From positions 26,113,306 to 26,177,305 of the forward strand of contig NC_068978.1 in the NCBI RefSeq assembly GCF_016808095.1: 64,000 bases of DNA, given 5' to 3'. This document shows, in pieces, positions 1-14,300 of the stretch (the first letter of the stretch is position 1; each line of letters begins with the position of its first letter). This stretch comes from Vigna angularis. Lineage: Eukaryota; Streptophyta; Magnoliopsida; Fabales; Fabaceae. The notes under the pieces are model-generated. The model was not told the origin of the DNA, searched no databases, and saw only the letters and a program-made list of their open reading frames with translations. The position numbers and the translations under genes are program-made.

Positions 1-180
1 AAGGAAATATGTACTTGATCTCCTCAAAGAAACATGAAAACTGGGATGTAGAACCTTAACTGTTCCTATAGAACAAAATCACAGAATTACAGAATTAGAA
101 GTGAGGAAAGTGCTCCTGTAGAGAAGGGCCAATATTAAAGATTGGTAGGAAAATTGATTTATCTATCACAAAGAATATTA
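1..180 (+). mobile_element. Ty1/Copia reverse transcriptase fragment (decayed)
   Basis: Reading forward, the conceptual translation carries the C-terminal RT landmarks of plant Copia polyproteins: a KYVLDLLKET-like stretch near the left edge, a TVPIEQNHRI-like stretch, and QYQRLVGKLIYLS near 130-175 after a frameshift. Internal stop codons (around 50 and 120) show that it is dead. It lies in the intron upstream of the first visible glucosyltransferase exon, in the same orientation as the gene. The element continues beyond the left edge. Confidence 0.7.
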
Positions 181-811
181 GAACAAAGGTTTTTTTGCCT
201 TCAGTATCCAATCAACTCACCCGCCTATGAGCTTTCTGTACTTTATAAAGAATATTTGCCTTCTCTAAGACGTTATTATGTAATGCCATACAAATATCAT
301 TTCGGGTAAGATTTATTTCGTTTCTATATCTTTATTTATCTTTATTATTAAAATAAATTCACGTATATTTTATAATAGAAGTGTTAGCTAGATCTAGTAA
401 GTTCGACTCTTTTGGAAACTAGGTTGGTGCTTCTCGGAGTTGGGCTGCTGTTTCTCCGGCACATCTGATAACAGTAACAGAATATTTAGAACCGTAAGGA
501 GCAATAGTATGAGAAGGATCCGAAATACAAAAATGAACTAAAGAAAAAGGAGACGAAACGCTTTAAATAGTCTATTAGAAAAAAGGAAGACAAATATGTT
601 TTTCTAGCTAACATGCTTAAAACTCAAATAATACAAATTTTTAAACTTTGGTACCATCTTTTGCAAATTTGTCAACCCGAGATGTGCTAGTTTTGCATGA
701 ATAATCACTAGAGGGATCACAGATGGACATGTCAATTGTGATCAAGAGAGATGGTGAAGTCCATGACTCATCTGACACCAATCGTCTTGCCTAATGTCTA
801 ATCTTCCTAGG
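181..811. other. intronic sequence, no gene seen
   Basis: AT-rich intron of the sterol glucosyltransferase gene. No open frame, exon or clear repeat boundary was recognised. It is probably the degraded continuation of the Copia fragment to its left. Confidence 0.4.
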
Positions 812-2340
812 TAACATTATTTTTAGTGAATTTGAAGATAATGTCATAGGATTGGGTCAAACTAGAAAATGGAAAGTTATGGGCATAAAGAACAAAGTCA
901 GAAGTAAGAGATGAGAGGGGTTAGGTAGTGCCAATTCCACAAGTTTACGTTTTTGACTAATGGTAGGTCACCTTTTGGGCATTATTGAATTGCCATCATG
1001 TGCTGGTGGGAGTTGAGGAGATGGGAGAGATGACATGCATGAGGGCACACAGATGGGTGTTCGTTTTGATGATTATGTGATATGATAGATCATTTCAGGG
1101 TGATCCCAAAATCTCGTTAGAAAAGTCTTGGTGACGATGCTAGGATAGTGCATGAGAACATGGTAGAAAATTTTCGTAAAAAATCAAGGAACATTGAAGT
1201 AAAACCACGTTTTTTTTATACATCAAAGGTATTGTATTTGTATTTATGAAAACATAATGAATACAGTAAATAGAATAGATGTCATACTTTCTCATAATAA
1301 AGCTATGTTACTGAATAAACACAGGTGTTTCTAGTAACACATACAATGTAGACATTCCTAATTATAAAAGATATGCACCTTATTTCTACAATTATAACAA
1401 AATAATTTTATTTTCTGATAAATCATTAGTCTCATGGATAAAAAGTTTTTAATATAAACAGATATGTTGTCTGATTCTTGGTTTAAGAATCTAATTTGTT
1501 TCGCTTTACAGATTGGGGACCAAAAATTGATGTAGTAGGATTTTGCTTTCTTGATCTTGCATCAAACTATGAACCACCCGAGTCCCTTGTAAAATGGCTT
1601 GGAGATGGTGATAAACCTATTTACATTGGATTTGGTAGCCTGGTGAGTTTTTCTCCTTTCATTTTATAGTTATCTTTTCATACATTATTTTTGAAAGCTA
1701 AACCTAATTGTTCGAACTTGGCTTTGACATAATTGAATCTTTGTTGATTTGAAAGTCATTGCTTGAAAAGTGGTGTTTATAATTTCTAAAAGATTTATCA
1801 TTCCCAAATGTGAAATCCAAATTATCTCCGTTCAATATGCATTCCTTTACTCAAAGTTGATACAAGCGTCCTTAATGTTCCTTTCGAAAGAGAATTGGAC
1901 ACGCTCAAAATAAATGCTTCCTCTTACATGGTTTTGTCTAGCAAGACAACAAACATCTTTCAGTCTAATAAGGTTGAACCACATTGAATGATAAAGCCAT
2001 TATAGTTGCATAAGACTCTATTCAAAACTAATTTTCCCCTAAAATATAATATAGAGGCAACCTTGGGTATCAATCCTAGGTAATCACAATATGAAGATGC
2101 AAATGCTTGTAAACCACTTGTGTTGGAAAAATTAAACTAACTCTACACATAAACTCCAAAAACTACTAAGCAATGCAAGACTATGGCTAGAAACTACACA
2201 ATTTAGCTTAAAATGCTTATACAATGAATGGAATGATGGAATTGATGCTTAAAATGTACTATTGGACCCTAATCTACAAAAGCTAACACTTACAATCAAC
2301 TATCAAACACTGGAAACAGAGATACAAAAACAGTTTGATA
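812..2340 (+). repeat. copy A of a 1.5-kb segmental duplication
   Basis: This block, intron plus one glucosyltransferase exon plus intron, is matched by 15849-17449 at high identity. Left ends agree from a TTTTTAGTGAATTT stretch. Right ends agree up to ATCAAACACTG and the following TTTGAT, then diverge. Copy B carries short insertions relative to copy A near 1095 and 1795 and a 3-bp net loss inside the exon. Copy A is the functional one because it is contiguous with the other exons. Confidence 0.85.
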
Positions 2341-5300
2341 AAGTGGTGGGGACTGACATAAAAGGATTGTCTTTCATAAAAGTGACATCAATGGTGATAA
2401 AGATGCTACGACTTGTAGGATGCTAACATTTGTACCCTTTTTTATTAGAAGGGTACCAATAAAGACACATTTAAGAGCTTTGGGATCTAATTTATACGGT
2501 TAGGATGATGAGAGTGAACAAAAATAATACATCGAAAGACTTGACTAGGTAGCCTCGATATTAGGGGGGAAGATGGAACAAAAGACAATAAAGACTCTAT
2601 TGGAAAACAATGCCATTTAAGATACAGGTGGGTAACCTGTTGATGAGATATGTGGCAGTTAACATAGCTTCTTTATAGTAATTTTTTGGAACAGACATTT
2701 GAAAAATGAGAGCTCTAATTGCTTCAAGAAGATGATGATTCTTTCTTTCTACAACCCCGTTTTGTTGAGGGGTGTTTACATATGTTAGTTCATGACCAAT
2801 ACCATTACGAGATAAAAAATTGAAAAATTCTGATTCACATATTTAGTACCATTATTAGACCTGATTCTTTTGATATTTTTTCCAAATTGAGAAATTCATG
2901 GTTCAAATATTTGGTACTCATTTATTCTACCATTTCTTTGAAGCGCTCGAGTTCCTCCTTATAAGCTTTCATATTAGGAACTTGTGGTTGTGAAGTACTA
3001 TATTGATTGGTGGCTTCCTGTTCTGAGGTAGTATGATTTACCCATCTTTGAGCATACCCTTTGTTGTTTCCCATGCGCTCAAGGACATTATTTCTCACAT
3101 GGTGTTTGAAGTTTGTTTCCTTGGTATATCCAAATCATCTACTGTATAAACAATAGTCTCCACGATTACCTTTTTCAAACGACTTTCCTCCGACATTTGT
3201 TCCTTTGTGTACTCTCTTTTCGATTATCATGGCAATGCCTGTGTTGGAGATACCCCATCATGCATGACAACTCTTCGAGTTTCTTCCCTTTTTACCATAA
3301 AAAATACTTCCGAAAGGGATGGTAATTCTTTTCTTCCTAAGATTTGTACATGGATTGGGTTGTACTCATGATTTAGGCTGGAGGTCCAAAGGTTTTGTGC
3401 TGGACTACTCCCAAATGGTGATACTTAATACTGTATCACAAGAACTACGGGCTAAACAAACTAGACTCGGGCCCAAGGAGAAAGTGACCAATAACGATTG
3501 AAGAAAAAAGTGACGAAGTGGCGTCAAGAGCGGTCTGCTGACTTTGAAATCAGGAACCAAGGACGTATATGGACTCAACATGATTCGATGAGTTAAATAA
3601 TGATGAATAAGAGATCTGAAGGACTTAGGGTTCCAAAACAATCAAAGGAGAAAACCCTAGGTCTGAGTTACAATCACCAAAACTAAGAAACAAGGACCAA
3701 AATGCACTCAGGAGGCTCCGACGAGACAAATGGTAGTGTCACAGTGTAATTTCGACACCAGAAAGGTGGCGCGTGACAAACATACGCTGGAAGCTGATTG
3801 TAGAGAAGTTGTGCGTGACGTTGCATGTGTAGGAGAATGAGGCAACGACAACCAAGGATGGGTCACGTTCCTCGATGCGCACAAAACCCCTAACTTCGCC
3901 AGAGAAAACAAGATGGTAGCGGCGACGGAGGTTGAACAGATGTGGCGCACGTGGCGGTGCTTGGATGAGAACTAGCCCTTGACACAGGCAGGGTTGACCA
4001 TGGCTTAAGGAGGCAATCCAGATCTATTGGTCGCCAGACTAAACTGTGGCGGTGGTCGGTGGCGGGCATTAGCGAACGATGTCGGAATGACAGGAAACAG
4101 AGGTTGATGGTGACAAACTTATGTGGAAAGCTCCTCACAGTGGAAAAATAGTGCCAACGGTAAATGACACCAGACAACGACAAACGGCACCAGAGAACGA
4201 CAAACAGTGCCTGACAGCGACAAACAGTGCCGGACAATTGCGGACAACAACTAGGATTTGGAGACTAGATAGAAACCAGAACAGGATTGCTCATTGAGGT
4301 ATTTAAAAAAAGATGAAATTTTTAAGGCCGCCGGTGGCAGCGGCCACGGGCCACCGGCAGCAAAGGCAGAAAAGATTCAGACAACCTGCTCTGATACCAA
4401 CTTGAGAATTAAACTGTAAAATAATTCTAAAGGGCTTGATTGATCCCTCTCATAATCTTCTATTTATAAAAATAAATTGACACAATATAATCATGATAAA
4501 TAGGGTAACCTAGACACAATATAATCATGATAAATAGGGTAACCCTAGACACAATATAATCATGATAAATAGGGTAACCCTAGACCCAATATAATCATGA
4601 TAAATAGGGTAAATATTCTAACAGAGAAATTTAAAGATTCTTCCCCTTTCCACAACTTGAGCATGTAGGACAACATTTGTTTTACACATCATTATTGTTT
4701 GGTATTGATCTAATTCAATCCAATGTTCATTTAGGATTCCTTGATATTCTTATACGGAAAGAGAATCCTGTTTTGTATTAAATATCCTGCTTTCAATGTC
4801 ACAGCATGCAGAAAAATCCTTTTTTAATGAAAACGTACTCTATTAAATATAGAATAGATATTATGTTTTTTTTTTGTAAGTTTGTCTTTTAATAGTTTTA
4901 TCGTGAGGATATCTTAACCTCGTTTCTATGTTTTTCTTTGTTATAATTTTGTATCATTAAAGATTGTAAAAATAAATAGGGAAAGTTAGAAATATTGTAG
5001 GGCGATTATTGTATAGGAATTCTTAATGATTGTATCCTTGTGTAATTAATTGTTATTATGCATAAAGCTGAATGTGTGGTGGATTAACTCACAATTCAAA
5101 AATCTGTTACATTACATCTTTTTATTATTTTATTGAGGAGGATATCTTTTAATAGATTTCTCGAAGCAAGAAATCCAGCACTCACGCAAAAACACTCTCT
5201 CTCACACATACAGCAACACTGAAAACAATCTGTATATTATTCTTGAAGACAAAGAATACAATGTATACAGACCAAACACTTCCAAGGGAACACTTTCCCT

Positions 5301-8300
5301 TCACACAGGATGCAATGGTCCTGTCTCAGATACTACAAAGCAAAAACATGTCTGTCCCTAGACACCCCGGCCCCCTTATCAAGCTAACCTTCCTGACAGC
5401 CAACTTCTAACCACCCAACTTCTAACCACCCAACGGTCCCAACAGACCTCCTAAATCTCCTAACAGCCGATCAGCCTATAACATCTTATTTCATTTAATT
5501 TCTCTTCCTCCTTTCATACACTCTTAAAGTCCTATCATCTTATCCTGACTTTTATCCTTCTCCTTTATTAAATTTATTTTTCTTAAGAACAAGAATAATG
5601 TTTTTAATGTTATTTCTACTCTCTCATTTTTCCGGCAGCCTGTTCAAGAACCAAAAAAGATGACAGAAATAATTGTAGATGCACTGGAGACCACTGGACA
5701 GAGAGGCATAATCAATAAAGGATGGGGAGGACTTGGGAATTGTAAGAATATTTCTATTTTTTGTTTTCTTGATGGAATAGTATTAGTTTTACGTTTTTTT
5801 CAACATGTTTTTCTTCCCAGTGACAGAACCAAAGGACTCAATATACTTATTGGATAGTGTCCCTCATGATTGGCTTTTCTTGCATTGCAAGGCAGTGGTA
5901 AGACTACTATACTATCTAGTTATTCTTAGGGGATGTTTGGTACCAGGGAAATTTTTTCATACCCGAAAATTATGATTCTTGGTGAATCATGAACAGTGTG
6001 AATTGTGATTCTTAGGGCTGACTAAATTTTGTTTGTTTTCTTAAAAATAGTTTTGGAAATATTTGTATGACCTTTTTAAAGATTAAAGAGTAATATGCTA
6101 TTTTTACTAAAATCCTTACTTTGTCGTACATTAAATTCTTTAGAGTTACCTGTTTTTTTTTCTCTATAAAACTTTTATTTTGAGGATGCATTTTGCAGGA
6201 AAAGTGGCTAGACCATTCTTAAGAATGTTAATTTTAAAAAAAGTAAATTAAACATGCGAAACATACTTTTCCAAATTTAAATTCTCGAGAAACTAAATAT
6301 TTCCTTTCGATTATACTTTTCCTTAGTCGATCCATTATAGTAGTACAAGTCACATTGAATTATTAGAATAAAAGATCATATGTCTATTGAACTTTCAAAC
6401 TCTTTAAGTCGGTCGAAGTCATAATTTGTTGGATAATCGTGGCCTTGCAGCTGATGTTTGCTGTTTCACAAATCTGGAAAGTCTGTTCGGTACAAAGCTT
6501 ACATAATCATGTTTCAGTGTTTCTAGGCAGCATCATTTGTATATTGAATGAATCTTTAATTTCCATTCATATGCATCTTTTTCAGCATACTTAATCTAGT
6601 ATTTTTGTTTATTGAAATTTTTTACGTAGTAGCATGTCTTATAGTACTACAATTTCTTTCACGACATGAAGATGAAAACAATGTTGTGTAAGTAACTTGA
6701 GGGAACCTTTTAAAGTATTGAACCATGAAGACCAACACCTAACCAGAAAGTTTTTCGATTCATGTTACCCCTATCATTCAAAGAATCAAGATCATCCAAA
6801 CCTTGCCCTTGCCCTTTCATTCATATCAAGAAATTACCATATAAAAATTTTGCTCTTTCATTACCAAGTTCTATTTCTTGATGTGGAGAAACTTAGTTAC
6901 AATCTTCACTTAGCCATTGATTACTATAATACCTATAATAAAAAATTCTGTTACTCATTTTTATCGAACATTGTGTAATCCTAGAAAAATGCATAAATAA
7001 AAATATTATCGAGTTATGAGCTAGACAATGAAGAACTGTGCTATTCTTTTCTTTGTCCATCCATCAATTGATATGGAATTAACCACTTCATAACATGTTG
7101 AGCTTCCTTTCTCTCTCAGTCATATGTGACCCTTTTCACCTTTTCTATCATTGAACCCCACATTTCATTCACTAGGTTAAGAGAATAAACTTTCTTATTG
7201 TCTTGTAGAAACATCATTGATTGGGGTAGTTGAAAGAAAGTACGTAATCCACCTTATCCCACCAATTGTCATCTAATAAAGTATCCTTTACAATTTGTGT
7301 TTCCAACATCTTCCTTGTAAGAAGACCATTGATCACTAATCATCATCTTTTGCAGTCCTCTTTTCAATTGCATAAATCTTTTGAGCATTACAGTAGTGAA
7401 GGTAAATCTTGTTGGAGCAAGGAAAGCAATTCAATGAGTTAAAAATGGACAATCTCATTGACTGACTCAAGATGAAAATTTTAATAATTGCATCTTCCAC
7501 GGTTTGGGTAATCCAAAAACAGTCTTGGTAAACAACAGTACTTGTCTGAATTCTCAGCTGCATATGTATTCTTTAAAGCAAGATTTAGTGTATGAAGAGC
7601 ACACAGAGTCCAATAAATAGATAGAAAGCAATTATTTAAAGCTTTTGTTTTACTAACAATTGCATTATTAGTTACATCATTTGATGGCCTAATTCCTAAT
7701 TACCTTCGACATATGCTTGACCGTGAAATCTTTGTTTAGTTTCTTGCTGATGGGTTTGATTTGGTGCCCCATCTTCTTTTTGATAATATATTACAAATGT
7801 TGCAAATTATTAAATATAGAAAAACTAAGTATAGGATTAATCTCCCTTGTGTCTAAAACTCACATAGAGTAATATATTTATAATGAAGAATGATACATAA
7901 ATATGTTAAATTGAAGATATTGTTAAAAACAATATCAACAATATCTACCAATATCAAACAATAGCAAAAGTGTATGTTTCCCTAATTAACATAAAATGAA
8001 ATATATTTAATACTCCCCCTCAAGTTCGTGCATATAAATCATATGTACCAAACTTGTTACAAATATAATCAATTCCTAAGACCTAGTGAAAACATTTGCT
8101 AACTGATCATTTGAGTTAAAGAACTCTGACTTGATGTCTCTAGATACAATCTTTTCTCGAATGAAATGACAATCAATCTCAATGTGTTTGGTCCTTTCGT
8201 GAAAGACAAGATTAGTATTGATATGAAAAGCAGTTTGATTGTCACATATAAGTTTCATTTGAGTGACATCTCCAAATTGTATCTCTTTAAGCAATTGGTT

Positions 8301-11300
8301 AAGCCAAACAAGTTCACAAGTAGCTGAGGCCACAGTTCTATATTCTGCTTCTACACTACATCTTTCCACAACCCTTTGTTCTTCCAAGAAATTAAGTTAT
8401 CACCAATGGATATACAATACCCGGAGGTAGATATTCTATCAAAAGGAGATTCTACCCAATCAGCATCTGAATAGGAAACAACTTTTGTATGGTTTTGGAA
8501 CTATATAACAAACCTTTTCTAGGAGATCCTTTAATTTACTTTGGTACATTCCAATGATCTTCACATGGGGAATTGAGAAATTGACTCACCACACTGATTG
8601 CAAAAGAAATGTTAGGATGAGTAACTGACTGCAAAGGTTTCTTGCTCTTCCAAGAAATTAAGTTATCACCAATGGGTATACAATACCTAGAGGTAAATAT
8701 TCTATCAGAAGTAGATTCTGCCCAATCAACATCTGAATAGGAAACAACTTTTGTATGGTTATTGGAACTATATAACAAACATTTTCTAGGAGATCCTTTA
8801 ATTTACTTTAATATACGAATGACTACATTCCAATGATCTTCACATGGGGAATGGAGAAATTAACTCACCACATTGATTGCAAAGGAAATGTCAAGACAAG
8901 TAACTGACTGCTAAGGTTTCTTACTATTCTAAGAAATTAAGTTACCACCAATGGTGACACAATACCCGAGGGTAGATATTCTATCAGAAGGTGATCCTAC
9001 CCAATTAGTATATGAATAGTAAGTACTTGGCCCAAAATACAGGGCCCAAGTTAAATCCTACACTACTTGTCCATAATACAAAGCCTAAATAAATCCTAGA
9101 CTACTTGGCTAAAAATAGAAGACCCAAATTATTCCTACTTTACTAGAAGCTCCTTGATGGCCCAAGATGGCCCAAGAAAGAGAGAGACTAGGCTCATCTT
9201 CCATAGATACTTCAACTCTTCTTGAAAGTACTTGGACATGGCTAGAGGGTATGTCATCATCCCCTCCCTCTTGAAAATGATTTGTCCTCAAATCTTCAAG
9301 TTGGCTTATGGCAACATCCTCTTCTTTTTGGAGATGTTTGTCTTTTCTTCCCCTACGGTCAAATACCCTTCTACTTATAACACAAGATAGTACAAGGGTT
9401 AGTACAATAAGTATATGAAGAATGTAGCTGCCAAGGATTTTACACCTTTGATCAAATGAGTGATCAAGGACGTGGTTTTTGAGAGCATTTTCTTTGAAGC
9501 TCTTGTTTGCCTTGTGTTGAATGTATGTGTGTTTGAACTGACTTCTCATTCCTCTTTTGTTTTTCCTCACAAGTCTTTGATCCTTAGATTAATGACTCTT
9601 TTGTTGGGGCACTCTTTAGACTTGTGTTTTTTCTTGACACTTGGAACATTTATTGTTAGAAGAGTCTTTATTTTTCTTTTTATCTTTTTCTTTTTCTATT
9701 TTCTTTCTTATTTGTTTTTTTATCCTTTTCCACTTGAGAAGGTGTGAGAGGATGAAGTACAAACTTTCTTTTATTATGAGTGATGGTTATTTCATTGGTA
9801 TAGCCATTATGTATGAATTATTTATCAAATAACCAAAACCTTCCTAACAAAGTATGGCAAGCATCCATAAGTACTATGTCACACAGCACACTATCCTTAT
9901 AATTACCTATGGATAACTTAACCATTACTTGTTGATTAACTATCATTGACTCATCATCATTAATCCATTGAAGTTGGTAAGGTTGAGGATTGGGTAAGAT
10001 AGGTAATGCTAATTTCTCAACCAACCTAGGGCTACAACAATTGCAATACGATCCACTATCCACAATAAGAAAACATGTATTTTCTAAAACTTTTCAACTT
10101 GTATGAAAGATGTTCTCTTTTTGTATTAGTTCTTGAGAACTAGGTTGATTGTGAAGAGCTCTTCTTATCATAATAAGTTCTCCTTTGCAAGGATGGACAT
10201 CTTTCTTGATTCTGCCCCTCTCCTCACTCTCACTATCACTATCCTCATCTTGGCTACTAAATACATTATTACCCCTTAAGATCATGGTCCTTTTGGTGGG
10301 GCATTGTGATGAAATCTGACCTCTACCAAGACACTTGAAACATTTAATTTCACTAGTGCGAGTGTGAGATGATGTTCCCACCCTTGGTCTTTCTTTTTCC
10401 CTTACTTCTCTCTTTTCTTTTCCTAGATTCCTAGAGGGTTCTTCTTCTTCAACTTGTTTACCCTCCCTCTTGTAGTCTTTCTTATTACTAGAGTTAGAGT
10501 GGAGAGTTTTCAAACCTTTTCTCAAGAGTTGTTGCTCTACCTTTATGCAAATTTGTACCAAATCATTTAAGTCCCGGTAGGACAACAATTCCACTTTATC
10601 TCAAATTTCAAGATTGAAACCACTAAGAAACCTAGAGATAGTTGTCTCTTCCTGCTCTCTAATTCCCGCCCTCATCATATAATTCTTTGCCTATACTCTT
10701 CAACACTTTGACCCCTTGGTCAATCCTATGTCATGGACGTCCACTTGGGTCAACATTGGGCCTCGACCTTTGATGACTGAAGTGGTCTAAAAACCCTTCA
10801 CTACTTGGCGCAAAATACAAGGCCCAAATTAAATCCTACACTACTTGGTCCATAATACAAAGCCCAAATAAATCTTAGATTACTTGGTCCAAAATACAAG
10901 GCCCAAATTATTCCTACTCTACTAGAAGCTCCATGATGGCCCAATAGAGATAGACTAGGCCCATCTTCCATAGATGACTTCAACTCTTCTTGAAAGTGCT
11001 TGGCCATGGCTAGGGGGTATGCCATCACTTAAGCTAGGCACAAATATTGCCCAACAACTTAAGCAAGATTGTTCAAAAACCTACACTACTTGGCCCTTAT
11101 TACAAGGGCTAAAAAGAAATCCTACACTACTTGACCCTTAATACAAGATCTAAATACTCCTAATCTATTACAGGTGCTACATGATGGCCTAAGAGAAAGA
11201 GTTTTGCTTCACCTTGCATAGATACTCTAGATCTTCTTGAATGTGCTTGGGCTTAAAGTCCATTTCTAGTCAATGTGGGGTTAAGGTAGGCTTAAAGTCC

Positions 11301-14300
11301 ATTTCTTAACAAAGTATCAGAGTCATTGTTAGAGCCTATCCTATCCATTAATGTCTAGTCCCACGCACGAAATGTATATACTTTGGCATGATGGGGTGTG
11401 TTGGAAGTCCCACATCGACTAGAGATAAGTCCAATTTGGAGTATATAAGTGGGTGCAACTGTCACCTTACAAGTCGGTTTTGTGAGGTTGAGTTAAGCTT
11501 AAAGTCTATTTCTAAACATAAAGAAACAAAAAATAAAACATAAAAGATAAGATATCCAACACTCCCCCTCAGGCTGGTGCATATAAATTGCAAACTGATC
11601 ACCCGAGTTAACGAACTAAGTCTTGATTTTTCTAGATACAATCTTCTCTCGAATGAAATAACAGTCAATCTCAATGTGTTTGGTCCTCTCATGAAAGGCA
11701 AGATTAGAACAATATTAAAAGTAGCCTGATTGTCACATATAAGTATCTTTTGAGTGAAATCTCCAAATTGTAACTCTCAGCAATTGCTTAAGCCAAACGA
11801 GTTCACAAGTGGTTGAGGCCATCACTCTATGTTCTGCTTCTGCACTAGATCTTGTCACAACACTTTGTTTCTGGCTCTTCTAAGAGATCAAGTTACCACT
11901 AACGGAGACACAATATCGGGAAATAGATCTTCTTTCAGAAGGAGTTCTGACCAATCAGCATCTGAGTAACAAACAACTCTTATGTTCTTGATACTTGATT
12001 GGGATGCCAACCTAGTTATGATTGCAGTTAGTACAATGATACACTAGCATTCTTGCTTTTTATAAAATATAGGACTTGTTGAGTGATTCTTAACTCGAGT
12101 AATTCACTGAATTCCAAAACTTGAGAGAAATGTAACTATTTTAGGGCTGCGTGCATGTAGAAGAGTCAGGTTACATTAGTATATTTACGAATGAAATCTT
12201 ATGTCAATTATCTATTTGCAAGTTTTTATTCTTGTAGTTTTACCCATTTTTTGCAGGTTCATCACGGGGGTGCTGGAACAACAGCTGCAGGGCTCAAAGC
12301 TGCCGTAAGAAATTTGTTGTTTTATTTGTAATATTATCATGTCTTCTGATAATGTTTTTAATATGGATACTTTTGTGATAGTGCCCAACAACGATAGTTC
12401 CCTTTTTTGGCGATCAACCATTTTGGGGTGAAAGAGTACATGCTAGAGGAGTTGGTCCTCCACCTATCCCAGTTGATGAGTTTTCGCTTCCAAAGTTGGT
12501 TGGTGCAATAGAATTTATGCTAGATCCTAAGGTAAATATAAGTTTCATGGAATAAAAAAATTGTATGCAAAAATTTTACTGATAACTTTTATAAAAGTAA
12601 ATATTGAAGCTAAACTCATAAAGCAAATATAAAAATATAGTTTGCGTATAATAATATGTGAATTGCTCTCCTAATGTCTATCTCGAGAAATACTCAAAAT
12701 TGATATCTTACTTGAATAACTTTTGGACCTCTAGAAAGAGTTTAAAATTGTAATATACATTGGAGTTTAGTGTAGATTATCTTCTGTTTTTATTTTCTAT
12801 TATGTTTGTGTATATATTGTGGGAAGGATTTCTGTATTTAGGAAAGCTTTTTGTGTTATAGAATATCGAATTGATATGCCCTAGATTTAGGATAATTTTT
12901 TCCTCTTTTTCTTGTTCTTTGTACCTCAATACATGTCCCATTTGGTGCTTTTTATGAAGCCAATAATATCCAGATATTCAGCTATGCTCTTTGTTTTCAA
13001 GTTGGTATTTACACATGCCATAAATGTGTTTCTTAGTCCCACCACACGTCAAAAGGAGTATTTAGGCTATAGTGTTTCCCCATTGCTTTTGCACGTGTTT
13101 TTCCTTTCTTCTATGTTGTGGGATGGGAGTCCTTTTCACGAGTATTTCCTATTCCTTGTCCTACTTCTATGTTTTTAGTTTGTCTTCCATTGGAGTCACT
13201 AGGTCCGTGTCTTCTTTCGACCTTTCATGCAAACTCTTTCTAGAGGTCCTAGTCTTCTTTTACTTTTCCTAGAAAGTGTATTTTATGTCTAATTCAACTT
13301 CAAAACCGACTTATAAAGTTAAGTTTGCATGTTATAATTTAATCATATTTCTAGTAACTATGGGATCTCCAACACTTAAAGTTTGAATTTTGTGCCAAAT
13401 GATATGCACCATACGGAAAGTAAAGGTAACCAGTGTTCTTCTGTAGCCTATTGTACTAGTTTTGACCCCATTGACTCTACATATGATTTTTCCATTGTTG
13501 TTTGTAAAGTTGTTTATTTTTATTTTTGATCCCTAGTTCAATCTATAATTTCTTTAGTTATCACCAGCTGCCTCTCCTATCCAATGTTTTGTCACTATAC
13601 CTATATCTCTCCATTGGAAGCACTTATTGGTGACTATTAAAATCTTGGGAGGATGGAAACATTGGTTAAAACTATATGTTTCCAAGGCAACACATGCGCT
13701 TTATTCATATTAAGAAAAAAGAATTAATACAATAAATAGAGGAGATTGGATATCCTCTGATAAAAAATGAGTAGATAAAAAAGTTACTAATAATATATAT
13801 AATCTCGATTTTTGTGATTATATTGGATCATCTCCTTATTTATATAACTTAAACAATATTTCTGATTATATAGGATTAGCTTCTTATTTCTGTAACTATA
13901 AAACATTTTTCTTCAAGATGGAGCATATAGGTTTGTATCTGCTGAGTTTTCTACAAGTATAATTAATCATTGATCCCCTTAGTGACTTGGTGAATATATC
14001 AGCCAATTGTTTATTAGAGTTGACAAATGCATTGGTGATGTCTCCAAACTCCATTTTTTCTCTCATAAAATTACAATCCACGTCAATATGTTGAGTCTTC
14101 TCATTAAAGATAGGATTAAAGGCAAATATGCTTGGGTGTCTCCCACAATGTGCTTTTGGGAGTTATTACAATGAACAGTTGTATGATATGGAACAAAAGT
14201 AAAGTAATTGACGTCAACATACACAAAATACCTATGAAGATAAGGAAAGAGAAACATCGATACCTTTTTTAGAGCAATGATTTCTCATGAAGACACATTT

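Larger units (their letters stand above)
9023..11263 (-). mobile_element. Ty3/gypsy element with most of pol deleted
   Basis: LTR-like flanks at about 9023-9260 and 10790-11030 share text (ACTACTTGGCCCAAAATACA, TACTAGAAGCTCC, GATGGCCCAA) and are built of short repeats. Between them, on the minus strand, are gag with zinc knuckle (10094-10594), aspartic protease (9818-10063) and the last residues of a polyprotein (9240-9300, [14 protein letters not shown]). RT, RNase H and integrase are missing, so a deletion joined protease to the pol C-terminus. 11030-11263 carries further LTR text that recurs inverted at 42610-42840. Confidence 0.7.

Noticed and set aside
3890..4237. 115-codon minus-strand frame in GC-rich sequence
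   Set aside because: It is in the leader of a Copia element between the primer site and gag, without domain support. A captured gene fragment is possible but not shown.
9460..9832. Hydrophobic open frames that look like membrane proteins
   Set aside because: T-rich low-complexity sequence inside a deleted gypsy element; the Phe/Leu runs come from poly-T composition.
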